DNA from: Alkalicoccobacillus gibsonii | Lineage (GTDB): Bacteria > Bacillota > Bacilli > Bacillales > Bacillaceae_D | Reading direction: 5' to 3' | Assembly (NCBI RefSeq): GCF_016798245.1 | Contig: NZ_JAEUZA010000002.1 | Location: 806,001-870,000, forward strand | DNA: 64,000 nt | Shown: positions 37,001 through 47,570 of the stretch, in pieces | Position numbering within the stretch: the first letter of the stretch is position 1 | Layout of the letters: every line of letters begins with the position of its first letter | The notes under the pieces: model-generated | What the model was told of the DNA's origin: nothing | What the model saw: the letters and a program-made list of their open reading frames with translations, nothing else | Databases searched by the model: none | Program-made: the position numbers and the translations under genes

Positions 37001-37248
37001 GAGACATAACTCAAAATAAACGAGAAAATGGCGAATGATTCAATGAGCGAATCATTCGCCATTCGTGTTTTTGCGAAACAAGCGGAAGGAGAACCTGAGA
37101 CTCCTACGGAACAGAACGCGGTGAAGACACTGTAGCGGCGCTTTTCCGCGAAAGGGGCTGAGGTTGTTCCCGTGGAAAGCGAAGGATTCTCCTGTAGCGG
37201 ATATCTTGCTATTTTCGTGTTTTCGTGAGCGATTTACTGTTATGTCCC
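37001..37248 (+). repeat. ~248-bp dispersed intergenic repeat, copy 2
   Basis: Same orientation as copy 1. Termini are GAGACATAAC and GTTATGTCCC. Near the left end AATGGCGAATGATTC (37027-37041) and GAATCATTCGCCATT (37049-37063) form a perfect 15-bp hairpin with a 7-base loop. The core matches copy 1 closely with scattered substitutions. The region holds only incidental reading frames. Confidence 0.9.
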
Positions 37249-37451
37249 AGTCCCTTCCTTTTTTATTGTGAGTGAATTGACTATTATTTCTACATTTGCG
37301 CACTCGCAATGACACGAATTGGTTGACGCACAAGGAAGAGCGATGTAAACTATCAATAAATCCTTTACTTCGCTATTGATTTAGCGAACTAAAGCAAAAC
37401 CGTATGATATACTGAAAATTAGATGAATTGATACATAGTGGGGTGCGAATA
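37249..37451 (+). promoter_or_regulatory. hisZ upstream region with palindrome and promoter
   Basis: A -10-like TATGAT (37403-37408) lies ~45 bases before the hisZ start. The palindrome TTCGCTA-N6-TAGCGAA (37369-37388) covers the -35 position (weak TTTAGC). An overlapping dyad ATCAATA (37352-37358)/TATTGAT (37374-37380) could form instead. Further up, ATTGTGAGTG (37265-37274) and CACTCGCAAT (37301-37310) form another near-perfect inverted repeat. I saw no T-box leader. Operator function is inference. Confidence 0.5.
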
Positions 37452-38642
37452 TTGTCAAAGTTATTCATGTTTGAGAAACCTCTTGGCATGAGAGACACGT
37501 TGCCAGAGCTGTACGAAACAAAAACGTATTTACGAACTGAGATTGTGAATGAGATGAAGGGTTGGGGCTATCAAATGGTTGAGACGCCAACCGTTGAATA
37601 TTACGATACAATTGGAGCAAAATCGGCTATTTTGGATCAACAACTGTTTAAGCTGATGGATAAACAAGGTTATTCATTGGTGCTTCGTCCAGATATGACA
37701 GCACCGATTGCACGACTTGTTTCTTCAAGCTTAAAACAAACGGCTTATCCCATTCGTTTAGGCTATCACTCCAACTTATTTAGAGCACAGCAATATGATG
37801 GCGGTCGTCCGGCTGAGTTTGAGCAAGTAGGTGCGGAGTTAATCGGTGATGGCTCAGTGAGTGCGGATGCTGAAACGATTGCTCTCTTAATTGAATCATT
37901 AAAAAGAACTGGATTACAGCAGTTTAAACTGGCCATAGGACATGTTGGCTTTGTTGACGCACTTCTTCTTGAGATTGTAGGGAATACGGAACGTGCAGAG
38001 GTACTTCGTCGTTTCCTATATGAAAAAAATTACGTTGGATTCAGGTCGCATGTTAAAGGACTTCAGCTTTCTTCTATTGATAAGAAGAGGCTGTTCGGTT
38101 TACTTAAGCTGCGTGGTGGAAATGAGTTATTTGAACAAGCCTGGAAGCTTGTTGAATCCGAACAAGGCAAAGCAGCACTTGAGGAATTACAGGAACTTTG
38201 GACTGTGTTAAAGGAATATGGACTCGACTCGTTTATAACGATGGATTTAAATCTTGTCCTTCATATGAGCTACTATACTGGTACGGTATTTGAAGTCTAT
38301 AGTCAGGAGCTCGGTGTTCCACTTGGGAGTGGAGGGCGCTATGATGAGTTGCTACAGCAATTCAATCGTCCTGCTCAAGCAATAGGGTTTGGGATTCGCT
38401 TGGATCTGTTAGCAGAAGCAGTTGGACAAATCGCCCCAACTGAAAATCGGACATGTGTCATCTTTAGTCGAGAAAGACGAGCGGAAGCGATTGGCCAAGC
38501 GCGTCAATTAAGAGAAGAGGGACAGATTGTTGTTCTTCAAGATTTAAATGGGATTGCAAATGTGGATCAAATGAGTGAGGATTACGATGACATTCTCTAT
38601 GTCATTGGAAAATCAAAGCAGGGAGGTCAAGCTGATGAGTGA
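37452..38642 (+). CDS. hisZ: ATP phosphoribosyltransferase regulatory subunit HisZ
   Basis: 396-residue HisRS-like paralogue that lacks tRNA charging and activates the short-form HisG. The class II synthetase fold is visible in [30 protein letters not shown] and [17 protein letters not shown], with the histidine-binding [10 protein letters not shown] and [13 protein letters not shown]. No C-terminal anticodon-binding domain of full HisRS length is present. I prefer TTG 37452, about eight bases after GGGGTG, to TTG 37428; ATG 37467 is possible. It is the first gene of the eight-gene histidine operon and overlaps hisG. Confidence 0.95.
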   Translation: MSKLFMFEKPLGMRDTLPELYETKTYLRTEIVNEMKGWGYQMVETPTVEYYDTIGAKSAILDQQLFKLMDKQGYSLVLRPDMTAPIARLVSSSLKQTAYPIRLGYHSNLFRAQQYDGGRPAEFEQVGAELIGDGSVSADAETIALLIESLKRTGLQQFKLAIGHVGFVDALLLEIVGNTERAEVLRRFLYEKNYVGFRSHVKGLQLSSIDKKRLFGLLKLRGGNELFEQAWKLVESEQGKAALEELQELWTVLKEYGLDSFITMDLNLVLHMSYYTGTVFEVYSQELGVPLGSGGRYDELLQQFNRPAQAIGFGIRLDLLAEAVGQIAPTENRTCVIFSRERRAEAIGQARQLREEGQIVVLQDLNGIANVDQMSEDYDDILYVIGKSKQGGQADE

Positions 38643-39273
38643 TTCATTAACCATTGCGATGCCAAAGGGCCGTATTTTTGAAGAAGCCTTAGACCTTCTG
38701 CGCAAAGCAGGATATCAGCTTCCCGAAGAATTTGATGATTCAAGAAAATTAATTATTGAAGTTCCAGAAGAGAATCTAAGATTCATCTTAGCGAAGCCAA
38801 TGGATGTGCCAACCTATGTAGAGCATGGCGTGGCGGATGTAGGTGTGGCAGGGAAAGATGTCATGATTGAAGAAGAACGTGATGTGTATGAGGTACTTGA
38901 TTTAAAAATTAGCGAGTGTTATATGGCCGTGGCGGGCTTGCCGGGTTATCAAAAGCAGGAGATCAATCCAAAGGTTGCTTCAAAATATCCGAATCTAGCT
39001 GCTCATTATTTTAAGAAACAAGGTGAACAGGTTGAGATCATTAAGCTAAATGGATCAATTGAACTGGCACCTCTAATCGGATTAGCTGATCGAATTGTAG
39101 ATATCGTTTCATCGGGTCAAACGTTACGTGATAACGGACTGGTCGAGCTTGAAACCATTGAACCAATTACGTCGAGATTTATTGTGAACCCTGTAAGCTA
39201 TCGGATGAAAGCGGAGCAAATTGATCGAATGGTAGAGCGATTGTTTGATGTGGTGGAGGGGGACAACGGATGA
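38635..39273 (+). CDS. hisG: ATP phosphoribosyltransferase, short form
   Basis: 212-residue catalytic subunit that joins ATP and PRPP in the first committed step of histidine synthesis. [15 protein letters not shown] opens the protein; the PRPP-binding loop is [14 protein letters not shown]. It lacks the C-terminal regulatory ACT-like domain of long-form HisG, which fits the presence of HisZ. ATG 38635 follows GGGAGG and overlaps the hisZ stop; it also overlaps hisD by four bases. Confidence 0.97.
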   Translation: MSDSLTIAMPKGRIFEEALDLLRKAGYQLPEEFDDSRKLIIEVPEENLRFILAKPMDVPTYVEHGVADVGVAGKDVMIEEERDVYEVLDLKISECYMAVAGLPGYQKQEINPKVASKYPNLAAHYFKKQGEQVEIIKLNGSIELAPLIGLADRIVDIVSSGQTLRDNGLVELETIEPITSRFIVNPVSYRMKAEQIDRMVERLFDVVEGDNG

Positions 39274-40550
39274 AGATTCAAAGAGTTGATCAATCTACAA
39301 CGTTTAAGCGAACGGTAGAGGTCGGGAGAGAAAAGGAACAAAAAATTGTTGACTCCATTATTAAGGAAGTCCGAGATAATGGTGATGATGCATTGTTTCG
39401 CTATACCCGAGAGCTTGACGGAGCTGAACTCACGCAGTTAAAGGTTGAGCCCACTGAACTTGAGGAAGCCTATCAACACATTGAGCCAAACGTAATCGAA
39501 GCGATTCGTGAAGCGATTCATCGAATTCGTGATTTCCATCAAAGACAAGTGACGCAGTCTTGGATGACAACGAAAGCAGATGGCGTCATGCTTGGACAAA
39601 AAGTCACACCGCTTGATCGAGTAGGAGTGTATGTACCGGGTGGAAAGGCCGCTTATCCTTCAAGCATTATGATGAATATCATTCCGGCTCAGGTGGCAGG
39701 AGTAGGGGAGATCGCAATGGTCTCTCCCGTACAAAAAGACGGTAAGCTCCCAGCTGGGGTACTAGTTACAGCGAATGAATTAGGTGTAAAAGAAATCTAT
39801 AAAATTGGTGGCGCCCAAGCGGTTGCAGCGCTTGCCTACGGAACAGAAACGATTGCACCTGTTGATAAAATTACGGGCCCAGGTAATATCTATGTTGCGC
39901 TTGCCAAGCGTGCAGTGTACGGCGTTGTGGACATTGATATGATCGCTGGACCAAGTGATATTACTGTACTAGCGGATGAAACAGCGATTCCGTCTCATGT
40001 GGCAGCTGATCTTCTTTCACAAGCAGAACATGATGAGTTAGCCACGGCTATATTAGTGACAGATTCAGAAGAGCTGGCTGAAGAAGTGTCAAATCAAGTT
40101 GAGCTACAGCTCAGCTCATTACCGAAAGAAGCGATCGCACGTGCATCAATTGAGGGGCAAGGTAAGATCTATGTCACGAAAGACTTAGAAGAATCAATTG
40201 ATACCGTCAATCGAATTGCTCCTGAGCACCTAGAAATCATTGTTCAGAATCCAATGGAACAGCTAGGCAAGATTCGCCATGCTGGAGCCATTTTCTTAGG
40301 CCCATATACAACAGAACCAATTGGTGATTATTTTGCTGGACCAAACCACGTATTACCAACAGAAGGCACTGCGCGTTTTTCAAGCCCATTAAGTGTAGAT
40401 GATTTTGTGAAAAAGTCTAGCGTGCTCTCCTATTCAAAAGAAGCATTATTAGCTCAGGCAGATGCCATCACAACACTTGCCAGATTAGAAGGTTTAGAAG
40501 CACACGCACGCGCAGTAGAGATTCGTTTAGGAGATGAGCAGAATGACTGA
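39270..40550 (+). CDS. hisD: Histidinol dehydrogenase
   Basis: 426-residue zinc enzyme that oxidises L-histidinol to L-histidine in two NAD-dependent steps. [25 protein letters not shown] and [15 protein letters not shown] are visible; the last contains the catalytic-region histidine. RIAPEHLEI and [21 protein letters not shown] carry the other active-site residues. ATG 39270 overlaps the hisG stop. Confidence 0.97.
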   Translation: MKIQRVDQSTTFKRTVEVGREKEQKIVDSIIKEVRDNGDDALFRYTRELDGAELTQLKVEPTELEEAYQHIEPNVIEAIREAIHRIRDFHQRQVTQSWMTTKADGVMLGQKVTPLDRVGVYVPGGKAAYPSSIMMNIIPAQVAGVGEIAMVSPVQKDGKLPAGVLVTANELGVKEIYKIGGAQAVAALAYGTETIAPVDKITGPGNIYVALAKRAVYGVVDIDMIAGPSDITVLADETAIPSHVAADLLSQAEHDELATAILVTDSEELAEEVSNQVELQLSSLPKEAIARASIEGQGKIYVTKDLEESIDTVNRIAPEHLEIIVQNPMEQLGKIRHAGAIFLGPYTTEPIGDYFAGPNHVLPTEGTARFSSPLSVDDFVKKSSVLSYSKEALLAQADAITTLARLEGLEAHARAVEIRLGDEQND

Positions 40551-41139
40551 AGAAAAACGCAACGCTTCAATTGAGCGTAACACGGGAGAAACTCAAATTA
40601 AATTAGCTCTTGATATCGACGGAGAAGGAACAACTACACTAGATACAGGTGTTCCTTTTATGAACCATATGCTGGATCTTTTTGCGAAGCATGGTCAATT
40701 TAATTTGTCTGTGCAAGCAAATGGTGATACAGATGTGGATGACCATCATACAACAGAGGATATTGGGATCTGTCTCGGGCAGGTTGTAAAGGAAGCACTC
40801 GGAACGAAAAAAGGAATTAAGCGTTACGGAAATGCATTTATTCCTATGGATGAAACGTTGGCACAAGTTGTTGTCGATTTAAGTAATCGTCCGCATTTAG
40901 AGTTTAGAGCAGAGTTTCCTTCTCAAAAAGTAGGAACATTTGATACAGAGCTTGTTCATGAGTTTCTGTGGAAATTTGCGTTAGAGGCACGAATGAATCT
41001 ACATGTGATTGTGCACTATGGTCATAACACACACCACATGATTGAGGCTGTGTTTAAAGCATTAGCACGTGCGTTAGATGATGCAACAATGATTGATCCG
41101 CGTGTAAAAGGAGTCCCTTCGTCGAAAGGAATGTTGTAG
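40543..41139 (+). CDS. hisB: Imidazoleglycerol-phosphate dehydratase
   Basis: 198-residue monofunctional dehydratase with the twin metal-binding histidine motifs [14 protein letters not shown] and [16 protein letters not shown]. The histidinol-phosphatase domain of enterobacterial HisB is absent, as usual in Bacillales. I prefer ATG 40543 (nine bases after TAGGAG) to ATG 40534, which abuts that site. The start lies inside the last codons of hisD, and hisH begins at the base after its stop. Confidence 0.97.
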   Translation: MTEEKRNASIERNTGETQIKLALDIDGEGTTTLDTGVPFMNHMLDLFAKHGQFNLSVQANGDTDVDDHHTTEDIGICLGQVVKEALGTKKGIKRYGNAFIPMDETLAQVVVDLSNRPHLEFRAEFPSQKVGTFDTELVHEFLWKFALEARMNLHVIVHYGHNTHHMIEAVFKALARALDDATMIDPRVKGVPSSKGML

Positions 41140-41781
41140 ATGATAGGAATTGTTGATTATGGCATGGGTAATTTGCATAGTGTCAGTAAGGCATTGGAGC
41201 GAATTGGCCTGCCTTACCTCATCTCAGAGGATATAGAAGAGCTTAGCAAAACGGATGGATTACTTTTACCTGGTGTCGGTGCGTTTCCCGATGCAATGGA
41301 GATTTTAAATGAAACAGGTAAGAGCGAATTCCTTAAACAATGGGCAGCAGACGAAAAACCTTTAATGGGCATCTGTCTTGGCATGCAGCTGTTGTTTGAC
41401 GAAAGCGAAGAACATCGACAAACACTAGGCTTGGGTTTATTACCTGGTAAGGTTATGAAATTCTCAGGTGTGACGAGTGAGGGTGAGCCTTATAAGATTC
41501 CACATATGGGATGGAATCAGCTCCAATTTCATCAGGATCATGCGATTCTTCATGAAGTCGAACCGGGTTATGTTTACTTTGTTCATTCGTACGCGGTTCA
41601 AACAGAAGATCAGGACATCCTGCTTGCGACCTCTGACTACCATCAGGACGTTCCTGCCATCGTTGGTCGAGGTTCTGTTGTCGGTACGCAATTCCATCCA
41701 GAGAAAAGTAGCCAGGTCGGAATGGAATTATTAAAGAATTTTGGACTCTTGGTTGAAAAAGGGGTGAAACAATTTGACTGA
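41140..41781 (+). CDS. hisH: Imidazole glycerol phosphate synthase, glutaminase subunit
   Basis: 213-residue class I glutamine amidotransferase that supplies ammonia to HisF. The nucleophile elbow is [11 protein letters not shown] with the catalytic cysteine; the His/Glu pair is in [25 protein letters not shown] is the typical N-terminus. It overlaps hisA by eight bases. Confidence 0.97.
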   Translation: MIGIVDYGMGNLHSVSKALERIGLPYLISEDIEELSKTDGLLLPGVGAFPDAMEILNETGKSEFLKQWAADEKPLMGICLGMQLLFDESEEHRQTLGLGLLPGKVMKFSGVTSEGEPYKIPHMGWNQLQFHQDHAILHEVEPGYVYFVHSYAVQTEDQDILLATSDYHQDVPAIVGRGSVVGTQFHPEKSSQVGMELLKNFGLLVEKGVKQFD

Positions 41782-42508
41782 ATTCATTATTTATCCTGCG
41801 ATTGATATGAGGGATGGGAAATGTGTTCGCTTGGTCCAAGGAGATTACGACCAAGAGACAGTGTACGGGGATTCTCCATTTGAGATGGCGAAATCTTTTG
41901 CCGAAGCTGGGGCCAAATGGATCCATATGGTCGATCTTGATGGTGCAAAGGCCAAACAACGAGTCAATCATGAATATGTTGTGCGTGTGGCAAAAGAATT
42001 AGATGCGCGTGTGCAAATTGGTGGTGGGATTCGCTCGGCAGAGGATGTTGCTTATTATTTGGAGCGCGGTGTAGATCGAGTCATTCTTGGAAGTGTTGCT
42101 GTTCAAAATCCTGATTTTACGAAAGAGATGCTTGCTACATATGGTGGGGATCGAATTGTCATTGGAATTGATGCAAGAGATGGGTACGTAGCAACAGAAG
42201 GATGGCTTGAAACATCGGAAGTAAAAGCAGAGGACTTGGCTCGTGAAATGGTTCGCTTTGGTGCACAGACTTTTATTTTTACTGACATTGCTCGTGATGG
42301 GATGTTGTCAGGACCAAATACAGAAGCCATTGAAGCTTTAGCCATAGCAAGTGGTGCAGCTGTCATTGCATCTGGTGGAGTCAGTACACTAGAAGATCTG
42401 GATAAGCTGGCAGTGAAACAATCATCAGGCATTGACGGAGCAATTGTCGGAAAAGCCTTATATACGAACCGTTTTACGCTTGAAGAAGCCCTGGAAAGAA
42501 AGGGGTAA
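41774..42508 (+). CDS. hisA: ProFAR isomerase
   Basis: 244-residue (beta/alpha)8 barrel that carries out the Amadori rearrangement of ProFAR. The catalytic aspartate is in [14 protein letters not shown]; phosphate-binding loops are [12 protein letters not shown] and [12 protein letters not shown], with [13 protein letters not shown] and [13 protein letters not shown] between them. The TTG start at 41774 follows GGGGTGAAAC and overlaps hisH; no ATG lies near. hisF follows four bases after the stop. Confidence 0.96.
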   Translation: MTEFIIYPAIDMRDGKCVRLVQGDYDQETVYGDSPFEMAKSFAEAGAKWIHMVDLDGAKAKQRVNHEYVVRVAKELDARVQIGGGIRSAEDVAYYLERGVDRVILGSVAVQNPDFTKEMLATYGGDRIVIGIDARDGYVATEGWLETSEVKAEDLAREMVRFGAQTFIFTDIARDGMLSGPNTEAIEALAIASGAAVIASGGVSTLEDLDKLAVKQSSGIDGAIVGKALYTNRFTLEEALERKG

Positions 42509-42512
42509 TGAG

Positions 42513-43271
42513 ATGCTGACAAAACGAATTATTCCATGCTTAGACGTGAAGGAAGGACGAGTTGTAAAAGGCATACAATTTGTTGGCTTGAGAGATGCTG
42601 GAGATCCGGTTGAGCTTGCTGCTTTTTACGACGAGCAAGGGGCAGACGAGCTTGTTTTCCTTGATATTTCTGCTTCTCATGAAGGTCACGAGACGATGAT
42701 TGAAGTGGTTGAAGAAGTAGCCGGGAAACTAGCCATTCCTTTCACAGTTGGAGGAGGGATTCGTACACTTGCTGATATGAAGCGAGTGCTCCGTGCGGGA
42801 GCGGATAAGGTTTCCCTTAATACAGCAGCTGTTTTAAGACCGGAGTTAATTAAAGAAGGTGCTGACTTCTTTGGTGCTCAATGTATTGTCGTTGCGATTG
42901 ATGCAAAATACGATCCAGAACTCAAATCCTGGCGTGTATACACACATGGAGGTCGAAAAGCAACCGAGTGGGAAGTATCTAAGTGGGCTAAGCATGCGGT
43001 CACACTTGGTGCAGGTGAGATATTACTCACGAGTATGGATCAAGACGGAGCGAAAACAGGGTTTGACCTTCCACTTCTTCAGAAAGTGAATGAAGCGGTA
43101 ACTGTACCTGTCATTGCATCAGGCGGGGCAGGGGGGAAGGAACACTTTTTAGATGCTTTTAAGGAAGGACAGGCTGATGCCGCTCTTGCAGCGTCAATTT
43201 TTCATTATAAGGAAACATCTGTAGCAGAAGTGAAAAGCTATCTTAAAGAGGAAGGGCTGTCCATTCGATGA
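42513..43271 (+). CDS. hisF: Imidazole glycerol phosphate synthase, cyclase subunit
   Basis: 252-residue barrel subunit that uses HisH-derived ammonia to make imidazole glycerol phosphate and AICAR. The first catalytic aspartate is in [15 protein letters not shown] and the second in [28 protein letters not shown] and [12 protein letters not shown] bind phosphate. ATG 42513 follows AAAGGGG. The frame is open further upstream inside hisA, but without a ribosome site. It overlaps hisIE by four bases. Confidence 0.97.
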   Translation: MLTKRIIPCLDVKEGRVVKGIQFVGLRDAGDPVELAAFYDEQGADELVFLDISASHEGHETMIEVVEEVAGKLAIPFTVGGGIRTLADMKRVLRAGADKVSLNTAAVLRPELIKEGADFFGAQCIVVAIDAKYDPELKSWRVYTHGGRKATEWEVSKWAKHAVTLGAGEILLTSMDQDGAKTGFDLPLLQKVNEAVTVPVIASGGAGGKEHFLDAFKEGQADAALAASIFHYKETSVAEVKSYLKEEGLSIR

Positions 43272-43891
43272 ACATAGAAACGATTCAATTTGATGAAAAA
43301 GGTCTTGTGCCAGCCATTGTTCAAGATGCAGCAAGCAAAGAAGTATTAACTCTTGCTTACATGAATCAAGAATCACTAACAAAGTCACTTGAAACAAAAG
43401 AAACCTGGTTTTTCAGCCGTTCTAGACAAGAACTATGGCATAAAGGAGAAACCTCTGGAAACACGCAAAAAATCCAAGATATTCGGTACGATTGTGATCA
43501 AGATGCATTACTAGTGCTCGTGACACCTGAGGGCCCTGCATGTCATAAAGGTACGTATACTTGCTTCTCGTCTTCTTTAGAGAATCAAGAAGTAGCTGTT
43601 AATGAAACGGATTCAGTTGCCATTCTTTCCGAACTTGAACGAATCATTGCCCAAAGAGAAGTAGAACGACCAGAGGGTGCCTATACCACGTATTTATTTG
43701 AAAAGGGCGTCGACAAGATCCTTAAAAAAGTAGGCGAGGAATCAGCGGAAGTGATTATTGCAGCAAAGAATCGTGACCGCGAAGAGCTTACAAACGAAGC
43801 CGCCGATCTTTTGTATCACCTTTTTGTGTTACTCAGAGAACAGAAGGTGTCGTTTAGTGAAGTCACCGATATCTTAAAGGCTCGATCATAA
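43268..43891 (+). CDS. hisIE: Bifunctional phosphoribosyl-AMP cyclohydrolase/phosphoribosyl-ATP pyrophosphatase
   Basis: 207-residue fusion for steps 2 and 3 of histidine synthesis. The N-terminal cyclohydrolase domain contains [29 protein letters not shown] and the metal-binding YDCDQDALL. The C-terminal pyrophosphohydrolase domain contains [16 protein letters not shown] and [17 protein letters not shown] 43268 overlaps the hisF stop. It is the last gene of the operon; a large hairpin follows. Confidence 0.96.
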   Translation: MNIETIQFDEKGLVPAIVQDAASKEVLTLAYMNQESLTKSLETKETWFFSRSRQELWHKGETSGNTQKIQDIRYDCDQDALLVLVTPEGPACHKGTYTCFSSSLENQEVAVNETDSVAILSELERIIAQREVERPEGAYTTYLFEKGVDKILKKVGEESAEVIIAAKNRDREELTNEAADLLYHLFVLLREQKVSFSEVTDILKARS

Positions 43892-43898
43892 ATAAGAT

Positions 43899-43936
43899 AA
43901 GAGAGCGTACGCCCCATAAGGAGTGTACGCTCTCTA
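43899..43936. terminator. Hairpin between the convergent his and asp23 operons
   Basis: GAGAGCGTACGC (43901-43912) pairs with GTGTACGCTCTC (43923-43934), one G-T type mismatch. Neither side has a long T run, so termination may be partial in both directions. Confidence 0.65.
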
Positions 43937-43940
43937 GTTA

Positions 43941-44411
43941 TTATTCAACTCTTCCAGAGTTAGAAGAGCTTGAATTTGATTTTTTGCTTTCAAATTCTTC
44001 ACGAGTGTAGACATCGTCTACATTCATATTAAACTCAACAAGCTCAAGTCCTGTCATGTTATGAATGTTTTTGCTTACACTTTCTTTTACTTCGCGGTAG
44101 ATACTAGGGATATTTTTACCGTATTCCACATAGACTTCAATGTCGATTGCAACTTGTTTTTCGCCAACATCAGCATGAATTCCTTTTGTAATCTTTTCAT
44201 CCCCTCCAAATGTTTCTCTCACTCCTTGGAAAAGGTTCCCGCTCATTCCTAGAATCCCCGATACTTCATTTGTAGCAAGTGCAGTGATTTTTTTGATGAC
44301 TTCATCATCATACGTTAATTTTTCACGATTTGTTTGTTCTGATGATTGTTGTTCTTGTTCTTTCTGTAATTGTGCTGCTGTTTTTTCAGTTGATTTTACG
44401 TTCGTTTCCAT
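43941..44411 (-). CDS. asp23: Asp23/Gls24-family alkaline shock protein
   Basis: 156-residue Asp23/Gls24-domain protein. A polar Lys/Gln/Glu-rich N-terminal ~35 residues precede the domain (VIKKITALATNEVSGILGMSG, then VEYGKNIPSIYREVKE and NVDDVY). The C-terminus is serine-rich. In Staphylococcus aureus Asp23 is anchored at the membrane by AmaP and responds to alkaline and envelope stress; the same three-gene set is present here. I chose the second ATG (44411), nine bases from AAGGGAG. An ATG at 44420 abuts that site. Confidence 0.9.
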   Translation of the reverse strand: METNVKSTEKTAAQLQKEQEQQSSEQTNREKLTYDDEVIKKITALATNEVSGILGMSGNLFQGVRETFGGDEKITKGIHADVGEKQVAIDIEVYVEYGKNIPSIYREVKESVSKNIHNMTGLELVEFNMNVDDVYTREEFESKKSNSSSSNSGRVE

Positions 44412-44431
44412 ATCTCGCATCTCCCTTTTTA

Positions 44432-44641
44432 TTAATCTCTTCGACTGAATAATGCTTGGATGTAGGTACTTACATCTAAGTCCCCATCAATCCACTTACC
44501 TATTAAGTAACCAATCAAAACAAAAATAGCAACGGCTACTGTATAGCCAAAGCCAATCGTCAAATATAATATACTAAAGACGATGGCGATAAGTAATCCT
44601 AGAATGCGCCCACGATAGCGCATGAAAGTTTCCGGATTCAT
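44432..44641 (-). CDS. DUF2273 small membrane protein
   Basis: 69-residue DUF2273 protein with two hydrophobic segments (LLIAIVFSILYLTIGFGYTV and VAIFVLIGYLIGKWI). It occurs typically between amaP and asp23 and may assist membrane anchoring; its function is not established. The start follows AAGGAGGAAG. Confidence 0.88.
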   Translation of the reverse strand: MNPETFMRYRGRILGLLIAIVFSILYLTIGFGYTVAVAIFVLIGYLIGKWIDGDLDVSTYIQALFSRRD

Positions 44642-44653
44642 TACGCTTCCTCC

Positions 44654-45205
44654 TTATATGACGCGTTCCTGTTTTTTTGAAGTATAGGGTTCATTTTCAA
44701 TCGCAATTTTTACTTCTTTTACAGGAATCTCTAGCCACTTCTCAAGTTCTGTTTTTATTGTTTCTTGAAGTTTTTTTGCATTTTCTTGTACTGGACTTGT
44801 CCCAAACGGAGTATAACGGACATTGACCAAAACCTGTTGAGACTTTGATAAAATATTCGCATCAACTTTAACAGATCGTAGCCCATCAAATCTTCTAATA
44901 ATTGTTAGCACTGTAGATTCAATCGATGCTTTAGATATGCCGATGACTCCGATATCTGTAGGTGCAACATACTTAGAATGCGATGAACGTTTCATTGAAA
45001 ATGCTTGAATTAAAAAGATTAGGGATAACAATCCGATGAAGCTCAAAATCCCAATAATAATCCAAAACCCTTCATTCGCTTGTTGAGCAGTTAGCCAAGC
45101 ATCAATAGGATTGTACGTGTCTGTTACAGTTAACAAGACACTTGCTGTTAAAAGAAGTGTGAGAAAAGCATAAATGCCTAAAACAAATCGAATGAACAGA
45201 TTCAC
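44654..45205 (-). CDS. amaP: Alkaline shock response membrane anchor protein AmaP
   Basis: 183-residue protein with two N-terminal membrane helices (FVLGIYAFLTLLLTASVLL; WIIIGILSFIGLLSLIFLI). A cytoplasmic Asp23-like domain follows (SKASIESTVLTIIRRFDG, VLVNVRYTPFGTSPVQE). It recruits Asp23 to the membrane in S. aureus. GTG 45205 follows AAAGGATG at normal distance; an in-frame GTG at 45238 lacks a site. It is the first gene of the three-gene minus-strand operon. Confidence 0.88.
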   Translation of the reverse strand: MNLFIRFVLGIYAFLTLLLTASVLLTVTDTYNPIDAWLTAQQANEGFWIIIGILSFIGLLSLIFLIQAFSMKRSSHSKYVAPTDIGVIGISKASIESTVLTIIRRFDGLRSVKVDANILSKSQQVLVNVRYTPFGTSPVQENAKKLQETIKTELEKWLEIPVKEVKIAIENEPYTSKKQERVI

Positions 45206-45502
45206 ACGTTCGCATCCTTTCTGTATAAAGCAAATCACATCTCAAGGATAGCAGGATAGCTTTATTTATTTGTGTCGAATCTTGAGAGGGTGCACCATCT
45301 CTGACCTTTATATTCCACCACTTTAAAAAACCGAAACATGGAAATTATTGTGGGAATAAAGGGCAAGCTTCAAACAATTATAGACTCTGGAAAGAATCTT
45401 CGTTTAATTGTCATGCAATCCGTGCGCTTCTCTCCCATTTTTCATACAGATGATGTATACTGGGAAAGCACATAGAAGACATCTGGAGGGAAAGCAGTCT
45501 AT
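45206..45502. other. Intergenic region between divergent amaP and the TPR gene
   Basis: About 300 bases without a gene. A 7-bp inverted repeat TCTCAAG (45240-45246)/CTTGAGA (45281-45287) lies upstream of amaP. A TATACT -10-like hexamer lies near 45460 on the plus strand before the TPR gene. I could not identify a convincing -35 or a sigma-B promoter for amaP. Confidence 0.5.
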
Positions 45503-46543
45503 ATGGATGTATCGGTTTATCGAAAAAAACATACCAATGTAATCCCATTCCTACAAAATGGAGATTACTTCTTTCATAGAGGCATCGATGCCTATAAAAA
45601 AAAGAATCTAAAGCGTGCCGTGACATTGTTTGAACGCGCGGTTAAGCTGACAGATAAAGAACCTGTTTTTCAAATTCAATTAGCTGCTGTATTATCAGAG
45701 CTTAGTGAATATGAGCGTTCAAATGATATTCTTCGTGATGTGTTAGCTGTGACGAAGGATTATCCTGAATGCTACTTTTTTATGGCCAATAACTATGCTT
45801 ATTTAGGTCAATTTTTGTTAGCGGAGCAATCGGTGAAAACCTATCTAAAGGAGACTACAGCTGAATCTCGCCTTGAAGGTGCTGAGGAGTTACTGGAAAT
45901 GCTTAAGGAAGAGGAACTCGCAATGGAGGATGAGTCAGAAGAGATTGAAAGTCTGATTTCTGGCCATACTACTGCTGGATCTTTTCTAAAGCAAAACAAG
46001 CCCGAACAGGCCATTCCTGTATTAAAAGAAATGGTAGAGGATTATCCAAGCTGTTGGGCAGCCTTTAATCATTTAGCCGAAGCGTACTTCAGATCAGGTC
46101 AAATTGGTAAAGCTTTTTCGATCTCTAAGCATGTGCTTACTGAGGACAAAGGCAACTTATTTGCCTTATGTAATCTTGCTCTATTTAATCAGGAGCTCGG
46201 TGAAATAAATGAAGCTAAATCCTACGCGAAAGTTCTTTCTCAGGTTTACCCGATGGATACAGATCATTACTTAAAATTAGCGCGAGTTCTGTGTGCGTTG
46301 GGTGAGTATCAGGAAGCAGAGAGACGATTAGCAGAAGTGGATACATTAACCTTCGATCTTGATCCAGAGCTGTACGATTGCCTTGGTGTTGCCCAATTCC
46401 AACTCGGAAAACAGGAACGAGCGATTACTTTATGGAAAAAGGCAATCAAAAAGGGACATACTGAAACAGAGGAAAGATTAGCAGATCTCGCTCGTTCAGA
46501 TACAAGCGAAGTAAGCTTCCGTCTATGGCCACAGAGTATATGA
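45503..46543 (+). CDS. Tetratricopeptide-repeat protein (YvcD-like)
   Basis: 346-residue cytoplasmic protein built from about eight TPR-type helix pairs (GDYFFHRGIDAYKKKNLKRA, PECYFFMANNYAYLGQF, CWAAFNHLAEAYFRSGQIGK, YDCLGVAQFQLGKQERA). No signal peptide, membrane helix or catalytic motif is visible, so it probably serves protein-protein contact. Position upstream of trxB resembles B. subtilis yvcD, whose role is unknown. ATG 45503 follows TGGAGGG. Confidence 0.82.
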   Translation: MDVSVYRKKHTNVIPFLQNGDYFFHRGIDAYKKKNLKRAVTLFERAVKLTDKEPVFQIQLAAVLSELSEYERSNDILRDVLAVTKDYPECYFFMANNYAYLGQFLLAEQSVKTYLKETTAESRLEGAEELLEMLKEEELAMEDESEEIESLISGHTTAGSFLKQNKPEQAIPVLKEMVEDYPSCWAAFNHLAEAYFRSGQIGKAFSISKHVLTEDKGNLFALCNLALFNQELGEINEAKSYAKVLSQVYPMDTDHYLKLARVLCALGEYQEAERRLAEVDTLTFDLDPELYDCLGVAQFQLGKQERAITLWKKAIKKGHTETEERLADLARSDTSEVSFRLWPQSI

Positions 46544-46583
46544 GCAGATCAATAGACAGTTTACAGTGATTTGGATACGATAG

Positions 46584-47570
<987 letters not shown>

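Noticed and set aside
35474-37248. Repeats flanking the PLP gene considered as a composite transposon
   Set aside because: The repeats are non-coding, no transposase is present, and a third copy stands alone at 60.4 kb.
37052-37333. Open frame on the minus strand in the repeat and hisZ upstream region
   Set aside because: It runs through the dispersed repeat, has no ribosome site and has a composition unlike a protein.
37249-37451. T-box riboswitch before the histidine operon
   Set aside because: No T-box sequence (AGGGTGGNACCGCG) or antiterminator pair is present; only DNA dyads were found.
45300-45420. Sigma-B promoter for the amaP operon
   Set aside because: Candidate GTTT-type -35 elements on the minus strand have no acceptable GGGTAT partner at the right distance.
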